Source: Acidimicrobiia bacterium
GTDB taxonomy: Bacteria; Actinomycetota; Acidimicrobiia; IMCC26256; DASPTH01
DNA length: 52,125 nucleotides
Direction of reading: 5' to 3'
NCBI GenBank assembly: GCA_040880805.1
Contig: JBBDHW010000002.1
Span: forward strand, 1 to 52,125
Shown: in pieces, positions 8,276 through 17,338 of the stretch
How the letters are laid out: the number at the start of each line of letters is the position of its first letter
Position numbering within the stretch: the first letter of the stretch is position 1
Made by a program: the position numbers and the translations under genes
Notes under the pieces: model-generated
Told to the model about the DNA's origin: nothing
The model's input: the letters and a program-made list of their open reading frames with translations, nothing else
Databases searched by the model: none

Positions 8276-10036
8276 TCCGCTGCCGTTTGCCTTCGCAATG
8301 AACCCTTCGGGACTGGGCGTGCCCGACTGGCCAGGTCCGCCATGGCTCGGGCAATCGTTGCAGTCACCGGCGTACTTGGGTAGAGGCGTCGGGCTGGTGT
8401 CGAACTGCATCACGGACGCCGACTTGTCGAACCACTGCAAGCGCTTCGTCGGCCAGGTGCCGGCGTGGTAGCGCCGGGCGTTGTTGAGGAACCACTCGAC
8501 GCCCTTGCCCTCGTTCCCGAGGACCTGCGTGGGACCCGTCGTCTCCGTGTCCCACCAGACCGGCGCGTAGTCGAGGCCGAGCAGCATGTACTCGTCGTAG
8601 GGCAATCCGGGCGTCTTGCCGAAGCCCTCGAGGAAGCTGACGGGATCGTTCGACGCCGCGCCGCCACTCGCCGGTGTGGAGAACAGGCCCTGCCGGAACG
8701 TCTTCGGCGTGAGGTTCGGCCCGGCCGCGTGGGTCCCTCGTAGCAACCAGAGAAGTTGGGACGAGGCGATGGTGTTCTCGGTGCCGCGCTTCTCGCCCCA
8801 GTACCAGTTGAGCTGGTCGGCGAGCGTGGCGTTGGTCTTCTGCCCTGGTGGAGGAGTCGGTTCGGGCAGGGTGTACGGGAAGAAGTTCGTGATCCCGAAC
8901 GCATGCGCGAACTGCTGCGTGTCGTACGAGCGCGCCAGCAGCGCGAAGTCTTGGTACACCATGCCGGTCATGAACCACTCGGGAAACCATTCCTGTTTCG
9001 TCGCGTTGTCCAACACCGCTCTTGTCATGGCGACATCCGTGAACAAGATCACGTTGTTCACGCCGGCCTGCTTCATCTTGGTGACGATCACCGGTGCCGC
9101 TTCCTGCGCCACGGCGTCGTCGCCGACCGTGCTACCCGGGCCCTGGTAGGGGTAGGCCCCGGTGAGCTTTCCGCCGTACCGTCTGAGCTGACCCCTGAAC
9201 CCGGCGATGTCGATGGCGTTCTCGAGATAGACCGCGGCGAACGTGCGCGTCTGCCTGCCGAGATCTTCGCTGCCCGCGAACTGCGCCTTCTTGTTCACGA
9301 GCTGCTTGCCGATCACCTCGCCCGCATTGATCGCGGTGGCCTGGGCGTCGGTCTGTCCCCACCGGTACGGAGCCTGCGCGAGCGCCTTCGCGGTGGTGGT
9401 CGACGGGCCGAACACCAGGATCTTCGCCTTAGCCAGCTCCGCGTCGAGGACGTCGCCACCTCCGATGACGGCGAACGGCTTCTCCGCCTTGATCGTGACC
9501 GCGTCGGCGCGCTGGGCGGCCTCGTCGTCGCCGGTCGACGCAACGAACTTCACTTCGATGTCGCGGCCCCATGTCTCGTACCACCTCATGCGTGCGAGCA
9601 GCAGGTCGTGGAACGCGTCGGCGTCGGTTCCCTTCGAGTTGTCAACGCGGTTCTTCGGACCGGCACTCGAGTTGGCTGCCTGGCGCGGATCGGGGGTGAC
9701 GAACACCACCTTGATCCTGTCGGCCGTGACTCCCTGCGATGTCGCGCCGCCGTTAGCGGCGCCCTCGGGCCACGGCTTCACGCAGACCGGTCCCTCGGAT
9801 CCCCCGCCCACGGTGGTGGTGTCGAATCGTCCGAAGGGCCCGAACGCCTCCCCCGTGTTGCACTTCGGGTTGTCGAGCGCGGCTGCGGTGCCGATCCCCG
9901 AACCGGGCGTGGGCTTCCCGACGCCCGGCGGGCGCTCGACGCCGGCCCGGGCGTGGCCTCCGAGCGTCGCGCCCGCCGCCAGGGTAACGACCGCGAGTGT
10001 CACGAGGCGCACGGCAGTTCCTCGACGGTGCTGCAT
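8258..10036 (-). CDS. Secreted ABC-type substrate-binding protein (type 1 periplasmic fold)
   Basis: A 592-residue exported protein. The N-terminus has a Sec signal (RR, then VRLVTLAVVTLAAGATLGG, then AR-A) without a lipobox cysteine. The mature part carries features of Leu/Ile/Val-type binding proteins: RIKVVFVTPDP at the first strand, FAVIGGGDVLDAELAKAKI, and VIVTKMKQAGVNNVILFTD. It is longer than typical binding proteins (~400), with an aromatic-rich C-terminal extension. No permease or ATPase gene is adjacent, so the transporter partner, if any, is elsewhere. The ATG at 10036 gives the signal peptide directly. The ligand is unknown. Confidence 0.78.
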   Translation of the reverse strand: MQHRRGTAVRLVTLAVVTLAAGATLGGHARAGVERPPGVGKPTPGSGIGTAAALDNPKCNTGEAFGPFGRFDTTTVGGGSEGPVCVKPWPEGAANGGATSQGVTADRIKVVFVTPDPRQAANSSAGPKNRVDNSKGTDADAFHDLLLARMRWYETWGRDIEVKFVASTGDDEAAQRADAVTIKAEKPFAVIGGGDVLDAELAKAKILVFGPSTTTAKALAQAPYRWGQTDAQATAINAGEVIGKQLVNKKAQFAGSEDLGRQTRTFAAVYLENAIDIAGFRGQLRRYGGKLTGAYPYQGPGSTVGDDAVAQEAAPVIVTKMKQAGVNNVILFTDVAMTRAVLDNATKQEWFPEWFMTGMVYQDFALLARSYDTQQFAHAFGITNFFPYTLPEPTPPPGQKTNATLADQLNWYWGEKRGTENTIASSQLLWLLRGTHAAGPNLTPKTFRQGLFSTPASGGAASNDPVSFLEGFGKTPGLPYDEYMLLGLDYAPVWWDTETTGPTQVLGNEGKGVEWFLNNARRYHAGTWPTKRLQWFDKSASVMQFDTSPTPLPKYAGDCNDCPSHGGPGQSGTPSPEGFIAKANGSGSVALS

Positions 10037-10135
10037 CGCGTCTCCCTCCGGTCGGCGCTCGGGTTCGAGGATAACGTCTCTGCACAATAGAACAACAGTC
10101 ACGTGCCAGAAGCGGTTACTCCGTATCCTTGAGCT

Positions 10136-11389
10136 GTGCCGGGCAACTTTGTCGACGAGGTCCAGGTGAACGTGCGCGGCGGCGATGGCGGCGCGGGCGT
10201 GGTGTCGTTCCGCCGCGAGGCGCACACGCCGAAGGGCGGTCCCGATGGCGGCGACGGCGGCTCGGGTGGTGACGTCCACTTCGTCGCCGACCGCAACGTC
10301 GCGTCACTGCTCTCGTTCCGCGACCATCCACACCGGCGAGCGCCCTCGGGCAAGCACGGCACCGGCAAGCAGCGCCACGGCGCAACCGGCGACGACCTCG
10401 TCGTGACGGTCCCCGAAGGCACCATCGTGCGGGCGCGCGACGGCGAGCTGCTCGCCGACCTCGTGCACCACGGCGACCGCTTCCTTGCCGCGCACGGCGG
10501 CCGCGGGGGGCGTGGCAACGCGCGCTTCTTGTCGAACGCGCGCCGCGCGCCGGGCTTCGCCGAGCAGGGGGAGTATGGCGAGGAGCGCTGGCTGCGGCTC
10601 GAGGTGAAGCTGGTCGCCGACGCCGCTCTCGTCGGGTTCCCCAACGCAGGGAAGTCCACCCTGATCTCGGCGGTGAGCGCGGCGAAGCCGAAGATCGCCG
10701 ACTACCCGTTCACCACGCTCGAGCCGCACCTCGGTGTCGTGCGGTTCCAAGATCACGAGTTCGTGCTCGCCGACCTCCCGGGCCTCATCGAAGGTGCGGC
10801 TGCCGGCAAGGGGCTTGGCCACACGTTCCTCCGCCACGTCGAGCGCGCTCGCGTGCTCGTGCTGCTCCTCGACCTTGCGAGCGTGGACGGGCGCTTACCG
10901 GAGGACCAGGAGCGCGTCCTGCTCGACGAGCTCGAGCAGTATCGCCCAGAGCTGCTCGAGCGTCCCCGTCTCGTCGTCGGGAGCAAAGCCGACATCGCGA
11001 CGTCGGAGCTGCACGACCCTGACTCGTTCACCGTGTCGGCCGTCACCCGGAGCGGACTCGACGCGTTTCTCGGACGCCTCGGCTCGCTCGTCGACGAGGC
11101 GCGCGCCGCGGAACCGGAACCCGAGACCGAGCCGTTCGTGGTACTGCGACCGGCGGAGGAGGGATTCACGGTGGTTCGTGACGACGCCGGTGCGTGGCGC
11201 GTGTCGGGACGCAGCGCGGAGCGAGTGGTCGCGATGGCCGACCTCACGAACGAGGAAGCAATCGAGTACGTGCAGGTCCGCCTGCGCCGCATGGGCGTCG
11301 AGCGCGCGCTCGCCCGCGCGGGCGCACGTGAGGGTGATGTCGTACGCGTCGGGCCGGTGGAGCTCGAGTATCAGGAGGGCATCTCCTGA
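10136..11389 (+). CDS. obgE: GTPase ObgE/CgtA
   Basis: A 417-residue Obg GTPase involved in 50S subunit maturation and stress control. The glycine-rich Obg fold occupies the first ~155 residues (NVRGGDGGAGVVSFRREAH). The G domain has Walker A GFPNAGKST near residue 166, the switch region DYPFTTLEPHLGVV and DLPGLIEGA. The C-terminal OCT domain is present (FTVVRDDAGAWRVSG...). The start is GTG, with a -10-like TATCCT (10124-10129) exactly six bases upstream, so the message is probably leaderless. The stop overlaps the proB start by one base. Confidence 0.96.
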   Translation: MPGNFVDEVQVNVRGGDGGAGVVSFRREAHTPKGGPDGGDGGSGGDVHFVADRNVASLLSFRDHPHRRAPSGKHGTGKQRHGATGDDLVVTVPEGTIVRARDGELLADLVHHGDRFLAAHGGRGGRGNARFLSNARRAPGFAEQGEYGEERWLRLEVKLVADAALVGFPNAGKSTLISAVSAAKPKIADYPFTTLEPHLGVVRFQDHEFVLADLPGLIEGAAAGKGLGHTFLRHVERARVLVLLLDLASVDGRLPEDQERVLLDELEQYRPELLERPRLVVGSKADIATSELHDPDSFTVSAVTRSGLDAFLGRLGSLVDEARAAEPEPETEPFVVLRPAEEGFTVVRDDAGAWRVSGRSAERVVAMADLTNEEAIEYVQVRLRRMGVERALARAGAREGDVVRVGPVELEYQEGIS

Positions 11390-12477
11390 TGTCGACCGCC
11401 GTCGTCAAGATCGGTACGTCGTCTATTACTTCGGCCGGCGGCGAGCTCGACGACGCCGCACTGCTGAAGCTCTGCCGCGAAGTCGCGACGGGCCGTGCCC
11501 GCGGCCACGAGGTCGTGCTCGTGTGCTCGGGAGCGATCGCGTCCGGGCTTCCGGCGCTCGGATTCCGGACGCGCCCGACCGATGTCGGCCTATTACAGGC
11601 AATCGCCGCCGTCGGACAACCGCGCCTGATGGAACGCATCGGCGCGATCTTCGGGCAGCACGATCTGCTCGCCGGTCAGGTGCTCCTCACTCCACACGAC
11701 TTCGGTGTGCGGTCGCAGTATCTCCATGCCCGCGACACGCTGCGACGGCTACTCGACCTCGGTGTTGTCCCGGTGGTCAACGAGAACGACACGGTCGCCG
11801 ACGACGAGATCCGCTACGGCGACAATGACCGGCTCGCCGCGCTCGTGTCCCACCTCGTGCAAGCCGACGTGCTCGTGTTGCTCACCGACACGCCCGGGCT
11901 CTTCACCGCCGATCCGCGTTTGGACGAGGGCGCGTCGCTGATCGAGGAGATCGTCGAGGTCGACTCCGCGTTGGAGGCGGTTGCCGGCGGCACCGGTACC
12001 GAGCGCGGCAGCGGCGGGATGGCGAGCAAGCTCGCCGCGGCGAAGATCGCCGCATGGTCCGGTGTGCGCGCGGTGATCGCGGGCGCCGACGTACCCGACG
12101 TGGTTGTCGACGCGATCGAAGGCCGCGCGGTCGGCACTGCAGTCCGTCCGAAGCCGGAGCGACTCCCGAGCCGCAAGTTGTGGATCGCGTTCGCGCGCGA
12201 CGCGGCCGGGCGCATCGTCGTCGACGACGGCGCGCGCCGGGCGCTGTGCGCGGACAACCGGTCGCTCCTGCCCGCCGGCGTGCGCGAGGTTGAAGGCGCG
12301 TTCGATGCCGACGACGCGGTCGAGATCGTCGGCGCCGACGGCCGGCCGTTCGCGAAGGGACTCGTTCGCTACTCGGCGGCGTCGCTGCGGTCGGTCGCCG
12401 GCCGCCACACCGGCGAGCTGCAGGAGGGACTTCCGCACGAGGTCGTGCACCGTGACGACCTTGTCGTTCTGCCCTGA
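11389..12477 (+). CDS. proB: Glutamate 5-kinase
   Basis: A 362-residue kinase for the first step of proline synthesis from glutamate. The amino acid kinase fold begins [41 protein letters not shown] and the TGGMASK-type loop ([13 protein letters not shown]) are the substrate and nucleotide loops. A C-terminal PUA domain ([12 protein letters not shown]...) makes it the long, full-length form. Translation is probably coupled to obgE through a TGATG junction. proA follows after a ~410-base structured spacer. Confidence 0.95.
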   Translation: MSTAVVKIGTSSITSAGGELDDAALLKLCREVATGRARGHEVVLVCSGAIASGLPALGFRTRPTDVGLLQAIAAVGQPRLMERIGAIFGQHDLLAGQVLLTPHDFGVRSQYLHARDTLRRLLDLGVVPVVNENDTVADDEIRYGDNDRLAALVSHLVQADVLVLLTDTPGLFTADPRLDEGASLIEEIVEVDSALEAVAGGTGTERGSGGMASKLAAAKIAAWSGVRAVIAGADVPDVVVDAIEGRAVGTAVRPKPERLPSRKLWIAFARDAAGRIVVDDGARRALCADNRSLLPAGVREVEGAFDADDAVEIVGADGRPFAKGLVRYSAASLRSVAGRHTGELQEGLPHEVVHRDDLVVLP

Positions 12478-12489
12478 TCTCCTGCACTA

Positions 12490-12540
12490 TTGCTCGCTCG
12501 CAGCGAGCCGGGATACCCGGCTCGCTGACACTCGCTCGCC
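12490..12540 (+). repeat. Family-1 hairpin repeat, copy 3
   Basis: This copy lies 12 bases past the proB stop. The core is AGCGAGCCGGG, ATA, CCCGGCTCGCT (12502-12526), a perfect inverted repeat. TTGCTCGCTCGC lies on the left and CACTCGCTCGCC on the right. Confidence 0.82.
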
Positions 12541-12553
12541 TCCGTCTCCGCCA

Positions 12554-12834
12554 CGAGGAGGGGCTCATCCGCCACCGAGCGTGCGCCCCACTGCTCGCGA
12601 GAGGGAAACGCGCACGCGTGCTCTTGCGCGCGGCGGTGGCGTCCGTCACACTCACCCCCGTAACTCGTCGCCGACCGACGGGGGGAGAGTCCTCGGGCGA
12701 GGGCTTCGGCGGCCGGCGAGGAGCGGGAGAAGGCGAGACTGGGTCGCCTCCGGCCGCTGCGCCGTTCGGCAGCGCGGCTCGAGTTGGCGGCGCGGTCTCG
12801 CCCCTCCCGAAGGTCTCCAAGCTTCCCCTCCTCG
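12554..12834. other. proB-proA spacer with nested inverted repeats
   Basis: The 410-base gap between proB and proA contains no convincing gene. Apart from hairpin copy 3 it has nested complementary blocks. The outer pair is CGAGGAGGGG (12554-12563) with CCCCTCCTCG (12825-12834). The inner pair is CGGGAG plus GGCGAGAC (12723-12738) with GTCTCGCC plus CTCCCG (12795-12809). The inner pair would form a 14-base-pair stem with a small internal loop and a 56-base apical region. It could be a structured leader for proA, a processed RNA or a decayed element. TACACT (12874-12879), seven bases before the proA ATG, suggests that proA also has its own promoter, downstream of this structure. Confidence 0.4.
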
Positions 12835-12886
12835 CGCGTCTCCTTTGCGGAACGGCGCGAAATACGCCCCGATTACACTGCCTGCG

Positions 12887-14140
12887 ATGTCCGTGCCCGC
12901 CGTCGTGTCGGAGTTGGGGCGGCGAGCGAAGACCGCGGCGACGCGTCTTGCTCGCGCGTCCACGGCCGAGAAGAACGCGGCCCTCGCCGCAGCGGCCGAT
13001 CTGCTCATCGATCGCGCCGGCGAGATCCTCACCGCCAACGCCGCCGATCTCGATGACGCGGCCGCAGCCGGCATGGAGTCCGGACCGCTCGATCGTCTTC
13101 GCCTCACCGACGCGCGTCTGGCGGGGATGGCCGAGGGCCTTCGTGGCGTCGCGCTGCTCCCTGACCCGGTGGGCGAGGTGCTCGACGGCTGGCAGCGCCC
13201 GAACGGGCTGCAGATCGAACGGGTCCGCGTACCGCTGGGTGTGGTCGCGATCATTTTCGAGAACAGGCCGAACGTCACGAGTGATGCGGCCGGCATCTGT
13301 CTCAAGTCGGGCAACGCGGCGCTCTTGCGCGGCTCCGCGACCGCCTTGCGGTCGAACATCACGATCGTCGAGGTACTGCGCGACGCGGCCACCAAGGCCG
13401 GGCTCCCGGCCGACTGTGTCGTACTGGTCGACGACGTGCGCCACGAGACGGCCGTCGACTTGATGCAGCTCGACACGGTCGATTGTCTCATTCCGCGTGG
13501 AGGCCACGCGCTCATCCAGAGCGTTCGCGAGCACGCGACGGTCCCGGTGATCATCGACGGTGACGGCAACTGCCAGATCTATGTGGATGCGTCAGCCGAT
13601 CTCGATCGCGCTCTCGACATCGTCGTGAACGCGAAGACGAGCCGCCCGAGTGTCTGCAATGCTGCCGAGTCACTGATCGTCCACGAGTCCGCGGCCGATG
13701 CGTTCTTGCCACGCGTGTGCGAGGTGCTCGCGGAACAGAACGTCGAGCTCGTAGGCGACGCGGGCGCGCGCCGCCGCTGGTCCGCCATGGGCGAAGCCAC
13801 CGACGACGACTACGCGACCGAGTTCCTCGCGCTGAAGCTTGCCGTCGCGGTGGTGCCCTCGCTCGACGCGGCGATCGACCACGTGAATCGATTCGGCTCG
13901 GGGCACACGGAGGCGATCCTCACTCGCGACCTCGGCGCGGCGCGGCGGTTCACCAACGAGGTCGACGCGGGCACGGTGATGGTGAACGCGTCCACTCGCT
14001 TTGCCGACGGCGCCGAGTTCGGTTTCGGTGCCGAGATCGGGATCTCCACCCAGAAGCTGCATGCGCGCGGCCCGATGGCGCTCCGCGAGCTCACCACTTA
14101 CAAGTACGTCGTTTGGGGCGACGGCCAGATCAGGAACTAG
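12887..14140 (+). CDS. proA: Glutamate-5-semialdehyde dehydrogenase (gamma-glutamyl phosphate reductase)
   Basis: A 417-residue NADPH-dependent reductase for the second step of proline synthesis. The aldehyde dehydrogenase superfamily fold shows [32 protein letters not shown] and the catalytic cysteine near residue 256 in RPSVCNAAE. The C-terminal [18 protein letters not shown] is diagnostic of ProA. The ATG at 12887 gives the usual N-terminus; the longer open frame upstream runs through the repeat-rich spacer and proB and is rejected. Confidence 0.95.
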   Translation: MSVPAVVSELGRRAKTAATRLARASTAEKNAALAAAADLLIDRAGEILTANAADLDDAAAAGMESGPLDRLRLTDARLAGMAEGLRGVALLPDPVGEVLDGWQRPNGLQIERVRVPLGVVAIIFENRPNVTSDAAGICLKSGNAALLRGSATALRSNITIVEVLRDAATKAGLPADCVVLVDDVRHETAVDLMQLDTVDCLIPRGGHALIQSVREHATVPVIIDGDGNCQIYVDASADLDRALDIVVNAKTSRPSVCNAAESLIVHESAADAFLPRVCEVLAEQNVELVGDAGARRRWSAMGEATDDDYATEFLALKLAVAVVPSLDAAIDHVNRFGSGHTEAILTRDLGAARRFTNEVDAGTVMVNASTRFADGAEFGFGAEIGISTQKLHARGPMALRELTTYKYVVWGDGQIRN

Positions 14141-14145
14141 AAACA

Positions 14146-14196
14146 CGCGAACGAGCGTGAGCGAGCCGGGTACCCCGGCTCGTAGCGAGAGAGCAG
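14146..14196 (-). repeat. Family-1 hairpin repeat, copy 4
   Basis: This copy follows the proA stop in reverse orientation. The core is CGAGCCGGG, TAC, CCCGGCTCG (14162-14182), perfect. The flanks are GAACGAGCG on the left and TAGCGAGAGAG on the right. The MoxR ribosome-binding site starts only a few bases beyond it. Confidence 0.8.
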
Positions 14197-14209
14197 TAGA
14201 GCGGGAGAG

Positions 14210-15097
14210 ATGGCAGAGCGTTTCGAGAGTGTCGATGACGTGATCACACGGCTGCGCGGGGCCGACTATCTGTGCGACGCGGGCATCGCCGGCGTGGTTT
14301 TCCTCGCCGACCGCCTCGAGAAGCCGGTGCTCGTCGAGGGGCCCGCCGGTGTCGGCAAGACCGAGCTGGCGAAGGCGATCGCAACCGTCACCCACGCGCG
14401 GCTCATCCGTCTCCAGTGCTACGAGGGGCTCGACGAGGCGAAGGCGCTCTACGAGTGGAACTACAAGAAGCAGCTCCTGCGGATCCAGGTCGATCGCGAG
14501 CACGAGACCGACTGGTCAGAGGTGGAGTCCGACATCTTCAGCGAGCCGTTCCTCCTCACGCGGCCGCTGCTCGAGGCAATCCGGTCGGAGGAGCCGGTCG
14601 TGCTCCTCATCGACGAGGTCGACCGGGTTGAGATCGAGACCGAGGCGCTCCTCCTCGAGGTGCTGTCCGACTTCCAGGTGTCGATCCCCGAGCTGGGCAC
14701 GATCGTGGGCGCGCAAGAGCGGCCGATCGTGATCCTCACGTCGAACAACACGCGCGAGCTGTCGGAAGCCTTGAAGCGTCGCTGCCTCTATCTGCACATC
14801 GACTACCCGAGCCTCGAGCGCGAGAAGGACATCGTGCGCGTGCGCGTACCCGAAGTCGACGAGGCGCTCGCCGAACAGATCGCGCGCGTCGTACGGTCGA
14901 TCCGATCGCTCGAGCTCAAGAAAGCGCCGTCGATCTCGGAGACGATCGACTGGGCGCGCACGCTGCTCTATCTCGGCAAGCCGCAGATCGATCCCGCAGT
15001 GATCGGCGAGACGCTGCACGTGCTGCTCAAGTACCAGTCCGACATCGCCAAGGCGCGCAAGGAGCTCGAGGTCCCCGAGCCCGAGGCAGCCGTCTGA
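14210..15097 (+). CDS. MoxR-family AAA ATPase
   Basis: A 295-residue AAA+ ATPase of the MoxR type. Walker A is GPAGVGKT, Walker B is VVLLIDEVDR, the sensor-1 region is ILTSNNTRELSEALKRRC, and the C-terminal lid is present. MoxR proteins work with VWA-domain partners as chaperone or metal-insertion systems. The next gene, five bases on, encodes such a partner, so the pair is almost certainly an operon. The sequence is closest in appearance to the CoxD-type subgroup linked with CoxE, although no CO dehydrogenase genes are in the window. A GGGAGAG ribosome site directly precedes the ATG. Confidence 0.92.
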   Translation: MAERFESVDDVITRLRGADYLCDAGIAGVVFLADRLEKPVLVEGPAGVGKTELAKAIATVTHARLIRLQCYEGLDEAKALYEWNYKKQLLRIQVDREHETDWSEVESDIFSEPFLLTRPLLEAIRSEEPVVLLIDEVDRVEIETEALLLEVLSDFQVSIPELGTIVGAQERPIVILTSNNTRELSEALKRRCLYLHIDYPSLEREKDIVRVRVPEVDEALAEQIARVVRSIRSLELKKAPSISETIDWARTLLYLGKPQIDPAVIGETLHVLLKYQSDIAKARKELEVPEPEAAV

Positions 15098-15102
15098 CGC
15101 CC

Positions 15103-16560
15103 ATGCCGCCGACTGCTGCCCCCACGCTCCTCGACGTCCTCCAGGGATTCGTCCACGAGCTGCGCGCCGCCGGGCTCCCGGTCTCGATGACCGAGAACCT
15201 CGACGCGATGCGCGCGATCGAGCACGTGCACATCGACGACCGCGAGCTCTTCAAGGGCGTGCTCAGCACGACGCTGGTCAAGCACCATCGTCACCAGAAG
15301 GCCTTCGACACCGTCTTCGACGTCTACTTCTCGCTGTTCAGTCACGGCATCCCCGACGAGGACGGGGACGGCGCGGAGGGCGGCGGCGAGGAGATCGACA
15401 TGTCGGGCGAGGGCCAGATGGGCGCGGGCGACGGCTCTGGTTCGCCGGTGTCGCGTGAGGAGCTCGCGGCGATGCTCCTCGCCGCGCTGATGAACATGGA
15501 TCGCGACGAGCTGCGCCGGTTGGCCGCGATCGCCGTGCAGCAATTCGCGGGTATGGAACCCGGCCGCCCCGTCGGCGGCACCTACTACCTGTATCGCACG
15601 CTTCGTATGCTCGACCTCGACGACCTCGCGATGAAGCTCATGGGGTTGTCGCGCGACCAAGGAGAGGTCGGCGAGGGGCAACTTGCCGAGCGACTCGCCC
15701 GCGAGGAGGTCGACTCGCGCTTGAAGGAGCTGCGCGAGCTCGTCGAGGAGGAGATCCGCCGTTTGCTCGTCGCCGACCGTGGCGTGGAGGCGATGGCCCG
15801 CACACTGCGCAAGCCACTCCCTGAAGACATCGAATTCATGCACGCCTCACGCGACGAGATGCTGGCGTTGCAGCACGCGGTGTACCCGCTCACGCGCGCG
15901 TTGGCGGCGCGGCTCGCGCAGCGCCGCCGTCGACGGAACCGCGGGCACCTCGACTTCCGCAAGACGGTGCGCGCGTCGCTCTCGTACGGAGGCGTTCCGG
16001 CCGAGCCAAAGTTCCGGAACCCCCACCCGTCGAAGCCCGAAGTGATGGTGGTGGCCGACATCTCGGGCTCGGTGGCAAGCTTTGCCCGCTTCACGCTCAT
16101 GTTCGTGTACGCGATGGCGGCCCAGTTCTCCAAAGTCCGGTCGTGGGTGTTCATAGACGGCATCGACGAGGTCACCCGCTTCTTCCACGAGTCCGACGAC
16201 GTGTTGGAAGCGGTGCACCGGGTCAACACCGAGGCCGACGTGGTGTGGGTCGACGGCCACTCCGACTACGGACACGCCTTCGAGGTGTTCCACCAGCGGC
16301 ACTACTCGGAGATCACGCCGAAGACGTCGATCATCCTGCTCGGCGACGCGCGCAACAACTACCACGCGTCGCAGACCTGGGTGGTCGACGAGTTGCGCAA
16401 GCGCGGCCGCCACGTCTACTGGCTCGATCCCGAACCGCGTAGCTACTGGGACACCGGCGACTCGATCGTGTCGGAGTACGGGCGCTACTGCGACGGCGTC
16501 TTCGAGTGTCGCAACCTCCGCCAGCTCCAGAAGTTCGTAGAAACCGTCGCCGAAGGCTGA
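15103..16560 (+). CDS. VWA domain-containing CoxE-like protein
   Basis: A 485-residue partner of the MoxR ATPase. The N-terminal half is helical and charged, with an acidic glycine-rich stretch near residue 90 (GDGAEGGGEEIDMSGEG). The C-terminal von Willebrand A domain carries a MIDAS metal site, DISGSVASF. Further conserved positions are HSDYGHAFEVF and ILLGDARNNY. It has no signal peptide, so it is cytoplasmic, as in CoxE-type proteins. It probably presents a substrate to the ATPase. A 51-bp family-2 repeat follows eight bases after the stop. Confidence 0.9.
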   Translation: MPPTAAPTLLDVLQGFVHELRAAGLPVSMTENLDAMRAIEHVHIDDRELFKGVLSTTLVKHHRHQKAFDTVFDVYFSLFSHGIPDEDGDGAEGGGEEIDMSGEGQMGAGDGSGSPVSREELAAMLLAALMNMDRDELRRLAAIAVQQFAGMEPGRPVGGTYYLYRTLRMLDLDDLAMKLMGLSRDQGEVGEGQLAERLAREEVDSRLKELRELVEEEIRRLLVADRGVEAMARTLRKPLPEDIEFMHASRDEMLALQHAVYPLTRALAARLAQRRRRRNRGHLDFRKTVRASLSYGGVPAEPKFRNPHPSKPEVMVVADISGSVASFARFTLMFVYAMAAQFSKVRSWVFIDGIDEVTRFFHESDDVLEAVHRVNTEADVVWVDGHSDYGHAFEVFHQRHYSEITPKTSIILLGDARNNYHASQTWVVDELRKRGRHVYWLDPEPRSYWDTGDSIVSEYGRYCDGVFECRNLRQLQKFVETVAEG

Positions 16561-16567
16561 CCCCCCC

Positions 16568-16618
16568 CGAACCTGCGTCGTTCAAGGTCGTAGAGCAACC
16601 ACGAGCGACGCAAGTTCG
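16568..16618 (+). repeat. Family-2 51-bp inverted-terminal repeat, copy A
   Basis: A 51-base element with near-perfect inverted ends, CGAACCTGCGTCGT and GCGACGCAAGTTCG. Its reverse complement aligns without gaps to copies B (36150-36200) and C (37163-37213). It fills almost the whole gap between the convergent VWA and ACT-protein genes; the ACT gene stop codon begins at the very next base. Confidence 0.85.
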
Positions 16619-17263
16619 CTATCCGTCGAGCATCGTCCAGGCTCGATCGGCGATCCCTGCGAGCGCGAGGAGCTGGGCGCGCTCGCGCCGACGGAAGGGA
16701 TGACCGTCGCGTCCCACGAGCAGCGTGACCCCATGGTTGGCGAGCGTTGCCACCGCGAGGTCGTCGGGTCCCGTGGTGCCGCCCGCGACCAGCGGCGACG
16801 CGGCGGTGCCGCTGTGGAGCGCCTCGAGCACGCACGAATCGGGCACGTAATCACCGCTCGACGCGAGCACGGTGCCGGTCGTGAGGAGCGCGCTCCAGTC
16901 GGCGAGAAACTCGGCGCGGATCTCCACGACCAGCGTTTCGTGCAACACGGTGACCGTGGGCGCCGAGCAGAGCCGCGCGGCCGACTCCAGCGCGTCGAGC
17001 CGCGGATCCGGGAAGTGCTCGACCTCGCGCACCTCCTCGACGCTGACCCCGTCGACCTCTTCGATCTCGCGAACGAGGATCGGGACGGCGGCCGGATCGG
17101 CCAGTTCCACCGCGAACTCGTCGACTGCCACGCCGTTTCCGTGCTCGAGCACGTCGATCCCGACGATGTCGCCGTCGACCGATCCGATCCGCGACGCGAC
17201 GAGCCCGAGCGCGCCGGGGCGGTCGGGGAGCCAGACCCGAACGAGGACGTGGAGCGTGTGCAC
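16619..17263 (-). CDS. ACT domain-containing protein
   Basis: A 214-residue protein with an N-terminal ACT domain (LHVLVRVWLPDRPGALGLVASRIGSVDGDIVGIDVLE). A middle part (~residues 70-130) resembles a weaker second regulatory segment. The C-terminal ~80 residues (DDLAVATLANHGVTLLVGRDGHPFRRRERAQLLALAG split here by family) are not assigned by me. ACT domains usually bind amino acids, but no enzyme is attached. The GTG at 17263 is chosen because it starts VHTLHVLVRV and because TACCAT lies six bases upstream. It is divergent from nadD. It may regulate a neighbouring pathway; the function is unknown. Confidence 0.75.
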   Translation of the reverse strand: MHTLHVLVRVWLPDRPGALGLVASRIGSVDGDIVGIDVLEHGNGVAVDEFAVELADPAAVPILVREIEEVDGVSVEEVREVEHFPDPRLDALESAARLCSAPTVTVLHETLVVEIRAEFLADWSALLTTGTVLASSGDYVPDSCVLEALHSGTAASPLVAGGTTGPDDLAVATLANHGVTLLVGRDGHPFRRRERAQLLALAGIADRAWTMLDG

Positions 17264-17338
17264 GACACGATGGTACGGACCGAGATGACGTGCATGTTTC
17301 GGGCCGGTGAAGACACGGCATACCCGTACACTCCCCGT

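Noticed and set aside
12618-13463. An open frame covering the proB-proA spacer and running into proA in another frame
   Set aside because: More than half lies inside proA in the wrong frame and the peptide is low-complexity Ser/Arg.
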